This document shows positions 48,358-60,648 of a stretch of 64,000 nt of DNA, piece by piece. The stretch comes from Myrica gale (taxonomy: Eukaryota > Streptophyta > Magnoliopsida > Fagales > Myricaceae). Numbering within the stretch: position 1 is the stretch's first letter; every line of letters begins with the position of its first letter. The DNA is taken from positions 7,400,001-7,464,000 of the forward strand of contig OZ005618.1 of the NCBI GenBank assembly GCA_963930655.1. Reading direction: 5' to 3'. The notes beneath the pieces are model-generated. The model saw only the letters and a program-made list of their open reading frames with translations, was not told the DNA's origin and did not search any database. The position numbers were made by a program, and so were the translations under genes.

Positions 48358-51300
48358 TCACCTTAATTCAAAGGATAATATTGGGGTTGCAGCTGTGACA
48401 TTCTCCGTAACTGACATTGATGATGTAGAAAGAACTTCAAACTGCTTGTACCTTCCAATCCTAACATCTTCGACCACTTCATTGTTTTGCTGATCGTTAG
48501 GTGCTTTCCGCAGCATTTGAATTGCCTCCAACTCCATTGAGATTTTTCTCATAGTTGGTCGTTTTCTCCCGTTCAAGTTTAAGCATCTTTCTGCGAGGTT
48601 GGCAACTGCAACGATCTCTTGTTTCTTAGCTTCCTTCAGAACTCGCTTATCAAGAATGCCAAACAAGTTGTTCTCTTCCATCGACTGAATGAAATATGTG
48701 GATAAATTTTTGGCTTCCAATGCCCTTGTTGAAGAGATGGCTTTTTCCCCGGTTAAAAGCTCAGTAAGAACAACACCAAAACTATAAACATCACTCTTGT
48801 CCGTGAACTGATTGGTATAAAAATACTCAGGGTCTAAATATCCAAAAGTGCCATAAACCAGAGTGGTCAAGTGAGTCTGATCAATAGCAATGGTTCTTGA
48901 AGTTCCAAAGTCTACTACTTTTGCTCTGTACTTATCATCTAGGAGTATGTTTGCGGACTTAATATCTCGATGGTAAATGGGTGATGAAGCCATTGAATGT
49001 AAGTAAAAGAGAGCTTCTGCAACTTCTGTGGCAATTCTTAAGCGCATATCCCATGTCGGTGGAAGCTCCTCTTTTTCGCCACTCAAATATTGGGAAAGAG
49101 TTCCATTGGGAATGAACTCATAAACTAGCAAAGGAACTTCTGTTTCCAAACAACAACCAAGTAGCTTAACGATGTTCTTGTGGTTAATTTGAGAAAGAAT
49201 GACAACTTCGTTAATGAATTCCCGAAGCTTTCCTTCATCAATTAGCTTGGATTTTTTCACTGCAACAATCCTTCCACCTTTTAACATGCCTTTATAAACA
49301 GTACCTTGTCCTCCTTGACCGAGTACTCTATTCTCATTAAAGTGGTCAGTTGCGTTCTCCAAATCATCAGAAGTAAACAATTTGATGCTCTCAACATTAC
49401 CTTCACTTGAAGATAAGTGTTGCTGTAATAATAGCCCACCATTTCGTTTAAAGAACTTCTCCTTAGTCTTAATGATCCGCCTTTTCTTTACCGCGGCTTT
49501 ATAACCAACAAGCAAAAGTAATCCGCCAAGCCCTGTGCTAATACCTGCTCCAAGTCAAATGAAATAGAAAACATTTACTCCTTGTCGTAGTAAATGTACA
49601 CAAATCATTAATTCAATTATTGTCGGAAAAGTAGGTTGATATTAATTGACTGACAGCAGTCCAAACGAGTGGGATGCTGCTAAACATGGGTTATTAAGGG
49701 GAAGAGGCCTAGCTACTACTCAAATGAGCACCAAACACTAGTGAAACCAATAAAAAGGATGCATAGTCCTAGAATCCTACTTGGTACTTAGATCATCTGC
49801 TACGTACTATGTATACAAATTAAAAACGCTGATCAGTACTAGAATCCTAATTAGTTATATATAATTGACTCCCTTGACAGCGTAGATGGTTTCATCAGAT
49901 CTGAAAACGTAAAAAGACATGCCTATAATGATGTCCACAACTGGGGGACGGGCACAGCGGAAACTCCCAGGAGTGTTTATACATCGTCTGCCACCACAGC
50001 GTAATTTGTATCCTAGAACTGAGCATTCGTCAATATCTGAAAATGCAATGACAAACAGATCAGTTGGACATGCATACCAAATATGATTAGTTTTTGTCTG
50101 TCTCAAGCTAATCTGTCGATCGGCACCTTGCCCGTGAAAATTCTACTTGGACATATAATACTGGCGCCCCCCAACATAAAATTCTTACCAATAATATGAT
50201 AAAATCATACACTAAATGAATTTATCTTATTTTTATCTCTTTAACCTCTCATTATTTATTATAGTTTTTGAGTCGATCGAGGTGATAGCTATTAGTTCTC
50301 ATGTGAGGCTCATTTGACTCGTGTCATTTTGACGTAGGATTATAATCCAATTTAACACAGGGCTTAATGGAAGAGGCAAAAACATATAAACAGTGCATCA
50401 CTACTTATGGTATAGTCGTATAGACAGAATCAAATTCCGATTTTGACCACGGCACAAACTTTAACTCAGACAACGTCTTATCCTGCAGAAAATAGAACTA
50501 TATATATATGGAATGAACCTGGGATCCAGAAGTTTACCATGACATCCTTCAGGAAGATATGGATTTCCTTCATACCCGAATTTGCAAGTACAGGCGTAAA
50601 GGGGCTGGGTAGTATTCAAAATATCGGTACTCTGACGAAGACAGTTCCGGGCCGAAAAAGGATGTTTTTCGCCATGGAAAAGTGAATTGATTGAATCTAT
50701 CTTCATCCCCCATGTCATTACCACTGGAACGGAGGAAAGGTTAAGTGGGTTTGAGTACACTGTGAAATTGGTCATTGTCCGGACCCAATTTTGGTCCACC
50801 AAGAATGCGTACTTGCATTGGCTGCTGTTATCTTCGGGATTTAGTGATTGGATGGTCGTGGTGAATCCACCGAGGCCTGAAGGGATTGTGGTTTGGCAGC
50901 ACTCAGCACTGCCGATGCAAGTGCTTGCAGTTGTCGATCTAGCGAACGTACAGAAAGGAATACTGCACCCACTATATGTGACTGTCTCATCCAGGGACAT
51001 CACTGTGGCAGAGTTGTTGCAACCCATTGCAACGAAGCTGTTGTCGGTGGGGGAGAACAAGAAAGGACTTCTATCTGGCACACCATTTTCTTTTGTCACT
51101 TTCTTGTTATCACAACTCTTGAGTATTGGATAATTGACGCGAATTGTGTTATATGGTTGGACCTCTCCATCGATTCGAATGTCCAGCACCTCCAGGTTAT
51201 TGAATCTCCTCAAGTAAGGTCTGAAAGAGTCACAACCTATCTCAAACCAATGCTCGAGGTAGCAACCAGCTCCTATTCCATACGGGTATGGAATGCTGAC

Positions 51301-51394
51301 ATTCCCACACTCTTTTGGACAGTTACTGTTTATTGCACCCGCTGCTCCGGCGAACGAACACAATAACAAAATGATCTGAAACACCATTTTCATC

Positions 51395-51399
<5 letters not shown>
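48358..51399 (-). CDS. Wall-associated kinase-like receptor kinase, 720 aa
   Basis: Three coding exons on the minus strand: 50538-51399, 49923-50036 and 48358-49544. The start is the ATG at 51397-51399, directly before a hydrophobic signal peptide ([18 protein letters not shown]); an earlier start would add a GA-repeat-encoded RE run and is rejected. The extracellular part has a Cys-rich galacturonan-binding WAK domain ([16 protein letters not shown]), a short EGF-like end ([19 protein letters not shown]) and a calcium-binding EGF ([16 protein letters not shown]). One membrane helix lies at about residues 322-345. The Ser/Thr kinase has [32 protein letters not shown] and [10 protein letters not shown], all intact. 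WAKs sense pectin and oligogalacturonides at the cell wall. The second EGF is short. The second intron appears to use a GC donor (TATAG then GCATGT); intron 1 is GT-AG. Confidence 0.9.

Positions 51400-51430
<31 letters not shown>
51400..51430. repeat. (GA)n repeat in the WAK 5' leader
   Basis: On the gene strand a pure GA run ends one base before the start codon. It is likely length-variable and may affect translation; the latter is inference. Confidence 0.9.
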
Positions 51431-51432
<2 letters not shown>

Positions 51433-52448
51433 GGAACTTTGAAGCAGGGAATGGCCAGGCCTCGGGTCTCTATAATGACAATTAACGAAATTCTCATACT
51501 TGAGGTATTCTGTGCACGTTGCCTTCACAGTGGATGGACGACATTAATTTCTTGCAGCAAATTCCTACACGCAACTAGGGTGGAAATTTACTTGGGTCAA
51601 CTCAAAATCGTTGTCCGTCGTTTTAATCCTTTAATACCGACAATGCCTCATCAACCATCAAGACTCCTCATTAGGCCCACTTCTTTAAACAAAATGTAAC
51701 TCCAAATCTATCTAATTGAATATTTAGCGAATATATAGTTACAAGATTTTTCATCTATTTTCTCTTGGATAAATATCTTGGAATCGACTCTCTTTAGATG
51801 GTGTTCATGTGCAGGCTGACTATTCTAATTAAGCTGACGTGAGGAAACCGCTAACTTTTTTGTTGCTTTTTTTTTTTGTAAAACGAAAACGACTTCTTAA
51901 TTGGAATATAAATAGTTAATATGGTGAATGTTCAGTTCAAGTGCATGAACTCAAGGATCCATTACCTTGAAGATGTTCCACAACTATCGGAGCATACCCA
52001 TATAATGTTACGTACAAATTTTAAACTAACGTATTAGAGAAGCCAAATTAATAAGGTTGTCTATATGTTCATACTCTAATGAATATTTTTTATTTTGTGA
52101 GCCAATATTATATTGAGTTTTTAATAAGTGATATATAATATATAATGAGTTGGTAATAGGTAACAGAGTCTTGAATAGATGTGGATGTGGATGTACTCTT
52201 TTTGTCATTGAGCAAAGTATAGTTGTCAAAGAATATCACAGTACCTCTTCAATCTTCAATCCTTTAACCAAATGTTAAGGCATTGTACATCGTGGTAGTT
52301 TTTTGTTCCTCCCTTTAGTTGGTATTTGTTTTCCTCTAAGGAGGTTAGTAGTGTGTAATGTGCATATTTGCCTTATAATAACAACATTATCAAATGCAAA
52401 GAACAAAAAATTATAAAGCCCGTCGTGTAAACAGTTTGAAACTAAGAA

Positions 52449-52480
<32 letters not shown>

Positions 52481-52785
52481 TGGGTACTTAAAAAACATAA
52501 ACTCTCTCAACAGTGTAATAGTTATCAATAGATAAATTTTATTATTTTAATTATATTCCCTAACATTAGGGTACTAGCCTACTAGGTTTTACAAATTTTT
52601 AGAAGATGTTAATTAGTTTTTGAATTCAGCCAAAAGATTAAAGAACGAAACCTGGGGAAAAAAAAATTCTTTATATCAAATTTGGACGGTATAGAACTAT
52701 TGATCTCTTTCAAAGCAAACGCTCAAAGCGATCCACAGTAGATGTGGTCTCCAATTTTTGGCCGGGGAATGTTTACAAGCAAATT
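51431..52785. other. WAK promoter region and distal upstream region of HSP20-4
   Basis: 51431-52300 is probably the WAK promoter; no box was fixed. 52330-52785 aligns with 34560-35050 upstream of HSP20-1. A (TA)n microsatellite is at 52449-52476. No gene. Confidence 0.55.
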
Positions 52786-52802
52786 GAGCGACCCATTAGT
52801 AT

Positions 52803-53772
52803 TTTGAAACAAATGGTCCCCAGGAAGTTCTAGAGAATGGTGATGTGTCTTCTCTCTAGAGCTTGTTAAAACCCTAGCCTTAGTTTTTTTTTTCTTTTGC
52901 CTGTGGCGCCGGTGAGAGGAGCATCTCACCTTCGCTCCTCCCACCCCCATCCCTCCATAGCTCCTCTCTCCATCCCTCTACAGATCTAGCCCTTTCCTTG
53001 TTTCTCTTTTTTTGTTTTTTTGTTCGATATTTTGGTCTTTAGATCTAGGCGTTTTTGTTCTTTTTTGGTGGACACCGCCCATCTAGTAGTCTTCTCCACC
53101 TCCAGGCGAGCTTAGCCATTTCGGTCCCGATCAATTTGGTCGGCGCGTTCTGGTCCAAGCGCCACAAGCGCCGCGCGTGGATCTCACGCGCCCGACTTTG
53201 TTCTTCATTTTTGGGCCTCTGTTGGTTGTCTCTGAAAGCCACGCGCCACTTGGATGGCTTCCCCTACCTCTGGCAATCCCAACGCCTCCGAGTTGCTGCC
53301 TTTCAGGCCGCGCGTGCACGCGCCTCTTGTCACTGCTGCGCGTTTCCCCACACTGCCGGCGTTTTTGGCTCTTCAGCTCCTTCTTGGTGGTGGTTTGATT
53401 CCGACGTTGTGTTTTTTCCCTTTGTTTGTTGTTTTTTTTGGCCTATGTGTTGACCTTTGTCTTATTGTGTGGTTGTTCCTGGCTCCTCGGTTGGATTTTC
53501 TGATTCTTTGTGAATCTTTTACAGCCCTCTATTGGGGCTTTGTAGTGCCCAAGTTGTATGTGCTTTCGTTACTAGTTCCTCTAGATTTTTGTGGCTTGTC
53601 TGCTGTTATCGGTCACCCGCACCCTCTGCCTAACATGACGCATATAGTGGTTTTCCTATTCCTTTTGGGATCCTGTTGATTTTATTTTACAACCTAGTTG
53701 TAGTTTGACCTTATTTAAGATTTTCATTTTACACTATTGCAATGCAAGCCTGACCGCATTATTCAGAAAAAA
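52803..53772 (+). mobile_element. Retroposon (family R), 970 bp, 17-bp TSD and A-rich tail
   Basis: GAGCGACCCATTAGTAT occurs at 52786-52802 and again at 53773-53789. The insert ends CAGAAAAAA just before the second copy. A long, exact target duplication plus an A-tail shows target-primed reverse transcription by LINE machinery. The body contains GCGCCGGTGAGAGGAGC and CCCTAGCC, resembling the 5' part of plant L1 elements, but no reverse transcriptase. HSP20-2 upstream DNA at 38695 is the empty site. Confidence 0.85.
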
Positions 53773-54707
53773 GAGCGACCCATTAGTATGCCCACCTGTG
53801 GTATCCAAGTTTGGGCCGTGGAATGTTTGCATACAAATTCAGTAATCCGTTAGTAATCTTGTGGGCTTAACTCGTTCTGTACAATCCACGGATTAATGTT
53901 CAAAAGAATTAGGGGTGTACACCCGACCTACGGGTCGAAAATTTTTTTTCCTACACCCGACCCGAGAACTTTCGGAGTACACAAGAACGTTCCGAGCCGA
54001 GCCGAATTCAATACATGTTCCGAACATATGAAATTCAACGTATCTAACTGACTAACTATGACAACCTAACATATGAAATTCAACTATTTAGCTATGAAAT
54101 TCAAACACCTGCAATTCAACATATGAAAAACATGCATAAAAAAAACCACCATTATCTCCTTAGTCCTCCTGCATTCCAGAATCCAGATCTAACAAGTAAC
54201 AACCTATCTCTAAAGATGAACAAGATATAAAATCAATACAACTAAAAATTAAAATAAGCAAGTTACAATACCAAAGAAAAATATGAAATGAATACAACTA
54301 GAAATTCAAATAAAAAAGTTTCAAGTTTCAACAACACCAAGTAACTAACTATAGGAACAACTTCTCAGTTTTCCATCACCCATAACCTACATGCACAAAA
54401 TAGAACAAAGTGAGATGCTTATAAATTTATAATTATGCAAGTTCTAAGATAAGACCACAAATAATAGAGAAACTACACGTACCAATTCATACTCTTCATG
54501 CACCATAAAAATCTCACAGAGCTCACAATGTCACAATATACCCATGCAGCCATGCTTCAAACCTACAACAAGATTAAGTGAAGAACAATTAGAATAGAAA
54601 AAATTAAACATGATAGCATTGATCGTTAAATGAAATAAAAATTAAATTGGAGAATGATACCTGATTCTAGTTGATAACTGTCTGCATCATCTAGTACATG
54701 ATGGGAA

Positions 54708-56835
54708 TCATAAGTAAGTCGTAGGTGAAGACTTTAACCAATTTTGAGTACATATGAGGGCCTCGACCGTTTTCGGAGCTAATGAACTTCGAAAAGGATC
54801 TAAGATGCGACCTCCAGTACTAAAAGCAGACTCAGAAGCAACGGTCGAGATAGGAATAACTAGTACGTCTCGTGCTAGCTCGCCAAGAATTGGGTATCTT
54901 GTTGAATTCACCCTCCACCAAATGAGTATATCGAAAGAATCTCCTCCTGACTCAACTTCCTCCGTCAAGTATCGATCCACTTTTGATTTACACTCTACAC
55001 TAGTACCCTTTGCTGCTCGGAACTTACGGAATCTGAATATGATATCATTATCATCTACCGAAGATGTACCACTCACATTTGACTCCTCACCACTTGTCTC
55101 AACCCCACTTGAACCTCCATCAAATTTGACATAATAATTAAACAAGCGATCGATGACATTCTTTAACTTCTGAATAAGTTCAGTTGCCCGCTCAGTACCA
55201 AAACTCCAAAAACTCCAGTTTATATCTTGGGTCAAGCACACCCGCAACAAAAAGCATCATATTGACCTTTTCAAAATCTCTCTAATATTTGTCATATTTT
55301 TTCATCATCTTCTCAGCCATAATACTCAACATATAATCTTCACTTCTTCGAAATTGTTGCAAATGGTTGTAGATCAAAGATATTTCTTGAAAATATAAAT
55401 TTGCAGTTGTATACAAAGAACCAGAAATGCGTACAGTTACATCATGAAAAATCTTCAAGAACTTCACAAAGATTCTAACAGTCTCCCAGTCGTCATCATT
55501 AGGTGGCCCAAAGTCTCTTCTTCCTTGCCCAACCTCAGTCAAACTCTCTATGAATTGACTATCATCCTCTTGCATAAGATCAAATGCACTTTGATACTTC
55601 TGTGCCACATCCAACATCAAGTAGGTGAAGTTCCATCTAGTTGGAACATCCAAACAAAGAAGACCTCCGCTTGGAATTTTTTGTCTTTCCACACATAGCT
55701 TGAACTTGTCAAGCCGTAAAGGAGAAGTCTTTACATACTTAAATGCATTCCTCACTTTCACAATTGAGCCATCTACTTCTTTCAAACCGTCACTAACTAC
55801 AAGATTAAGTATATGAGCACAACATCACATATGCATAAACTCATTATCCAAAATAGTGTCAACCCTATCTCTTGTCCTTCTTTTCATATAATCAACAACA
55901 ACATCATTGGCTGAGGCATTATCTACTGTGATTGTGAAAATGCTATCTATCCCCCACTCCAATAAACATGACTCAATCGTCCTCCCAATTGTGATTCCTT
56001 GATGATTAGGAACTTTAATAAAATTTATGATTCTTTTATGCAAGTTCCAACCACTATCAACAAAATGTGCAGTGATAACCATGTAATTAAGATTTTGAAT
56101 AGAAGTCCACATATCAGTAGTCATACAAACACACTGACCAGTATTAATAAACGTGTTCGTCAACCTTTCTTTCTCTTGGATAAATAAGTCCAAACAATCC
56201 CTCATTATAGTGATGCGAGAAGGAATTGTGAATTTAGGTTCAAGAGACCTCACAAAATCCTTAAACCCTTGCCCCTCCACAAACCTAAAAGGCAACTCAT
56301 CTATGATTATCATCCTTACAAGTGCAGCCCTTATCCTTTTCTCATTGTATTTAACAAGGCCCATCTCTCTACTTTCTCCCTCCTTCTTGAAAATCTCAGC
56401 CAACTTCACTTGCTTATCATCTAATAGATGTTCCTTAGAAAGATAAGGTCTACATTTTTTCAAGTGATAAAGTAAGGAAGATGTACCTTGCTTCTTTGAG
56501 TCACAAAAAAGCTCACTTTTACAATGGCTACACTTAGCTTTAGGTGGATTACTATCTTCAATCTTCTCAAAGTGGTCCCATGCTTTTGATTTAAACTCAG
56601 TTTTTCTCTGATAACGTGGAGGCCGACCTCCTCCAGAACTAACTTAAGGCTGAATGTTGTCCGTGGAGAATGTTGGACTTGGATTCAGTTGGGACCTTGG
56701 AGTGTCGGGACTTGTACTGGGTCCGAAATTTGAATCAGCCCCTGAAGTAGGCGTGCCACCATCTCTATTAATGCCAAAGTCGTCATTGGATTCATTACAA
56801 TCCATAGGCTCCATTTGTGTCAATTGCAAAAACAA
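54708..56835 (-). pseudogene. BED-type hAT transposase (RICESLEEPER-like), decayed
   Basis: Reading leftwards from about 56835: an N-terminal acidic/Pro-Ser leader, then a BED zinc finger (PPKAKCSHCKSELFCD and YHLKKC) at about 56450-56620, then the catalytic region (CMTTDMWTS, FTITVDNASAND), LDVPTRWNFTYLML, and the C-terminal dimerisation domain (ILGELARDVLVIPISTVASE, FRSSLAPKTVEALICTQNWL). The copy is nearly full-length in content but dead. There are in-frame stops at about 56642 (TAA), 55834 (TGA where Arg CGA is expected) and 55280 (TAG where Trp is expected), and a frameshift near 55215. At least four defects. Confidence 0.9.
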
Positions 56836-57289
56836 TAGTTAACCACTGACCATTATATACAAAGAATGTAGAAATCATGCCATGAACAGTCCACGTATTA
56901 AACAATAACAATATGAACTACAATTAACAACATATGGTTGTAAAGCCTATTGAAACAATGTTACAATATTTCTTCACAGTAATTCAGATCAATTAAGGAA
57001 GAACAGAATTTTATAGACATATTCTAAGCACAAAGAATTTTGTACGCATGCAGTTTTATAATTAGTACCAATCTTGGTACATGCTTCATCTAAAATCCTT
57101 CAATAACCATCAATAACAATGGAAACATTCTGATCTGTGGCCGATTATGTTAGAATTTATGTTCATCTTTCTTTTTCATAAATTTCAATTTTATCTACTA
57201 TATAGTGAGTTAACTTAGTACTAATTTCTCCTCTATGTTCTTCGCTCTAAATTGCTCCATTTGGTTGGGGTTCTAGGTGCAGAGAAAAG

Positions 57290-58265
57290 CTTATTGCATA
57301 ATTAATCTCATTGCTGTTAATTCGGAGGGTGAGGAAGAGATTTTCAAGAGATTTAATCTCATGATCAGATTTTCCAGAGATTTAAGAGCCTGCCAAATCT
57401 CCAATTCGGAGGGTGAGGAAGAGAGAGCCTGAGAATCTGTGTCAGAGAAATGGGGTGATGAGATTTTCAAGATCCTCGGGAAAGTGAGGGGTGGTAGATT
57501 GGAAGATAGTGGTGAAATTTTTTTGGAAGAGAGACCCAATTACAGTACAATCTGAAGTCCAACCACTTGCTTTAGTTCTAAGATTGCTGATAAGATTTCG
57601 ATTCCGCCTAATGATGGTTGTGGAAAAGAAGAATTTTGTGTTCATGTATTTGAGGGTTAACCAATTGTCTCGAGAATTTTGCTTCCAAAGAAGTTCTTCT
57701 CTCTGCAATTGTTCATCAAAGTGGAATCTGAGGTTGTTACCATACTCAATATTTCTGGAGGGGGCAGACTTGAATTCTGTCTCTTTCAGTAGTTGCTGAA
57801 TTCGATTTTGGATGTGTCCAAAGTGGGACCGGGGTTCCATGGGTTCAGAGCTGCTTTGGTATCACTGAATTTTTTTGAGATAGGAAGGACCATAGGTGAG
57901 CCCAAAGATGAGTTCCAAGCATTCGTAATAACGTAACTACTCATTGGATCTCTAGTACAACACTGCAGTAGTGGGTGGACCATGGACCAAATAGCAGAGG
58001 TAAGATTTGGAAGGGACAGTGAGATACAAAAGAAGATTGATAATATTGCTAGAAAGGGAGATTACATCAAGATAGATATCTCCTCTCCAAGCACACAAAA
58101 GATCTCCATTTTTACCAAGAGGATGGACTGAAACAATAAAATTATAACCAAGCTTGTTCATAATAGACAAAGATAAAGCATCAGAGACTTTCGTCTCCAT
58201 AAAAAAGATAATATCTGGGTTATGGTTCCGGATCAGAGCCCTTAAATTCACCATTTTTTTGATCA
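57290..58265 (-). mobile_element. L1-clade LINE fragment nested in the hAT element
   Basis: The minus strand encodes the start of an APE-type endonuclease (NLRALIRNHNPDIIFFMETK, then GYNFIVSVHPLGKNGDL) at 57952-58265. Further left is the linker towards reverse transcriptase (SHFGHIQNRIQQLLKETEF, LLWKQNSRDNWLTLKYMNTK) at 57290-57840, spread over more than one frame. The reverse transcriptase core is missing, and no clear poly(A) or target duplication was found. It is an internally shortened, inactive piece. Confidence 0.8.
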
Positions 58266-59000
58266 ATAACTGAGTTAAATTCGGCTAATTTACACAAATG
58301 ATCAAAGATACGCAAATCTGAAAATGAATCAGTGAATCAGTACTCACAGATCGTGATGAGCCCCGTAAAATCAAAAACTGGCTGAGGAATATATCGAGCA
58401 CGTACAATAAATTCCACGCAAATAGAGCCTACGTACACACAAATGACAAATAGTCGGTAAATAAATTTACATAAATAAAAACTGGCTGAGGAATATATCG
58501 AGTTTCAGGAATTCGTACCTGATGAGTGACGAATGAAGAAAAGGTTATAGATCTCGAAGATGTGCGGCATAACGACGTTTTCCCGTGAAGCCTGGAGACC
58601 AGAGATGTGCGGCGGCGTAGAGAGATAGAATCTCACCGAAGAGGGGGGCAGGGAGCGAAGGAGAAGATTTGGGAGGCGGGGAGAAATAAAAACGTAATGA
58701 AGAACAGAAGAAGAATGGGGCGGAAGCGTTAGGGTAGGGCATAACACTTAATGAAGTATAAGTAGGATATCAAAATGACGTAGTTTTGATGCATATACAT
58801 TTCGGTTATGGGTCGGGGCGGAAAACTCGAAAAATTTCACGGGCATTCCGACACCCGACCCGTAATACGCGGAAATAAATTTCTTAACCCGAAATCCGAC
58901 CCGTCATTTCGGAAGGCCGACCCGATTTCACGTGGGTCGGGTCGGAAGCCCGGATCGAGTCTAGTTTCACCATTCCGTGAACACCCCTAGAAAGAATGCT

Positions 59001-59010
59001 AGAAAGTTCG
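59001..59010. promoter_or_regulatory. Heat-shock element of HSP20-4
   Basis: AGAAAGTTCG fits nGAAnnTTCn and starts 4 bp after the right target duplication of the hAT element (58997). It is identical to the HSP20-2 element. Confidence 0.82.
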
Positions 59011-59114
59011 TCTATCAAAGCGTCAGGAGTCAGGACCAATCCAAGGATTATGCTTTTTTTTTTTTTGGTATGGAATCCAAGGATTATGATTATCTAGAAT
59101 GCTCCCCCCACTAT

Positions 59115-59122
59115 TATAAATA
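59115..59122 (+). promoter_or_regulatory. TATA box of HSP20-4
   Basis: TATAAATA, 120 bp before the start codon. Confidence 0.85.
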
Positions 59123-59241
59123 TGGAACCTGTCCTCTGTATCGTCAAAAGCGCCTTCTCAGATATATTCTTCCATACCCAATAGCTTCTCTTTCTCAGTC
59201 CAATCTAACCCCAAATCCACTACTAAGTAACCAGGCAAACG

Positions 59242-59718
59242 ATGTCGCTGATTCCAAGCTTCTTCGGTGGCCGAGGAATCTTCGATCCCTTGGCCCTCGA
59301 CGTTTGGGACCCCTTCAAGGACTTTCCTCTCTCGTCTTCACTTTCCACCTACTTCCCTGAGTTTTCTCGTGAAAATTCTGCATTTGTCAGCACTAGAATC
59401 GACTGGAAGGAGACTCCAGAAGCCCACGTGTTCCAAGCTGATCTTCCGGGTCTGAAGAAAGAGGAAGTGAAGGTCGAGGTCGAAGATGACAGAGTGCTTC
59501 AGATAAGCGGAGAAAGGAATGTAGAAAAGGAAGACAAGAACGACAAGTGGCACAGAGTGGAGCGTAGCAGCGGCAAGTTCTTGCGCAGATTCAGGCTGCC
59601 GGAGAACGCAAAGATGGATCGTATCAAGGCTTCAATAGAGAACGGGGTTCTCACTGTTACTGTCCCCAAAGAAGAGGTGAAGAAGCCGGATGTCAAGGCT
59701 ATTGAAATTTCTGGCTGA
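59242..59718 (+). CDS. HSP20-4, cytosolic class I small heat-shock protein, 158 aa
   Basis: Intronless, 158 residues, same plan as HSP20-1 and HSP20-2. It differs from HSP20-2 at eight residues. In several of these it keeps what looks like the ancestral state shared with HSP20-3: AK rather than AN, KAS rather than [16 protein letters not shown] unchanged. The GRGIFDP start of the arm is unique. The core promoter (heat-shock element, TATA, leader) is intact, but a 5.1-kb hAT transposon has moved all distal upstream DNA away. It faces HSP20-5 tail to tail across about 3.8 kb. Expected role: heat-induced holdase in the cytosol. Confidence 0.97.
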   Translation: MSLIPSFFGGRGIFDPLALDVWDPFKDFPLSSSLSTYFPEFSRENSAFVSTRIDWKETPEAHVFQADLPGLKKEEVKVEVEDDRVLQISGERNVEKEDKNDKWHRVERSSGKFLRRFRLPENAKMDRIKASIENGVLTVTVPKEEVKKPDVKAIEISG

Positions 59719-60639
59719 AATTCGATCGACTCAAATCATCTCTCGTATGGGACATGTTGTGTAATTAGACTCAGTATAGCCCAATAAGAGTCTAGAAAGT
59801 CTTCCTTTGTATTTGTTGGTTGCGTACAGATGAGTGTGTTTTTGAGTCTGGTGTTGTGGTTAAACGCACCTGGTCACTGTTTGTGGAGTTGTGAGCAGTC
59901 ATACGTGTAATGAAATTACGAGTTTTGTGAAGTGCTGAGGCTTGCAAACTGCCCTACTAAATGTACTTCTTTTGAGTTAGAAAATAGACCCTGTTGGGAT
60001 CATCTCAATCCTCGCAAACTAGCCAAGTGGGCAGCCAAGACTCGGATGATCAGGGTCGTCCCTGGAGCTTTGTAACTGTGGATTTTGGCTATCAGCCTTC
60101 CTTGATGCAGCCTATATTAAGTGATCCGAATCAAAGCGAGAGCTACAATTATTCTAGTTTAGGAACCGGACATCTATTTCCTAATGGGAAATCTTTTTGT
60201 CAGTTCCAACATAGCAGTTGAAATTGAACTATACCTTCTGATGTATCTCTTTGTTTTTTTTTTCCCTTGTAAAAGTACCAATTTCCCTCTGGAGTGCAAC
60301 GGGATATGCAAGGTGGATATTGCTGGAGAATGTTGTACCATTCTCTCATCCTTGCAAACTCCAAGGCTTCGCCCTTCGCCAGATAGATGATTGAAACGAC
60401 ATGTATGAATATAGAAGAACACTCCAGAACAGGGCTGAAAGTTCTAAGATTTCTAGAAGACTCGCAAGTTCTTAGAGTTAATGATTGTCAAATAATCTGT
60501 TCATTGATCTGGTAGTTAATTAGCACTGTATTTCGAGTACTCCTACTTGTTAAGCTGGTACACACGTGTATAAATAGTTTGTATTCTCATTGAATAAACA
60601 AGTTGGTTAAAACCAGAATTAAATTTCAATAAGAATTGT
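59719..60639. repeat. HSP20-4 3' flank, duplicated after HSP20-2
   Basis: It aligns with 39551-40290 over most of its length, including the 3' UTR with its TCTAGAAAGTCTTCCTTTGT block. No gene. Confidence 0.8.
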
Positions 60640-60648
60640 TTAATTTTT

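Larger units (their letters stand above)
53910..58989. mobile_element. hAT DNA transposon (family C), 5080 bp, in the HSP20-4 promoter
   Basis: Ends TAGGGGTGTACACCCGACC and, at the right, GTGAACACCCCTA. Flanks are AAAAGAAT at 53902-53909 and GAAAGAAT at 58990-58997 (7 of 8 identical). Subterminal zones carry many CCGACCC/GGGTCGG motifs. The interior has a decayed BED-type transposase on the minus strand and a LINE fragment. HSP20-2 (38821-38852) shows the uninterrupted arrangement. Confidence 0.94.

Noticed and set aside
51400-51528. Upstream start of the WAK protein that would include a run of Arg-Glu
   Set aside because: The run is encoded by a GA microsatellite in the leader, and the signal peptide begins right after the ATG at 51397-51399.
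53055-53679. Frames of up to 141 codons in the insert at 53 kb
   Set aside because: Same reason: inside a tailed retroposon with a 17-bp target duplication, no conserved domain.
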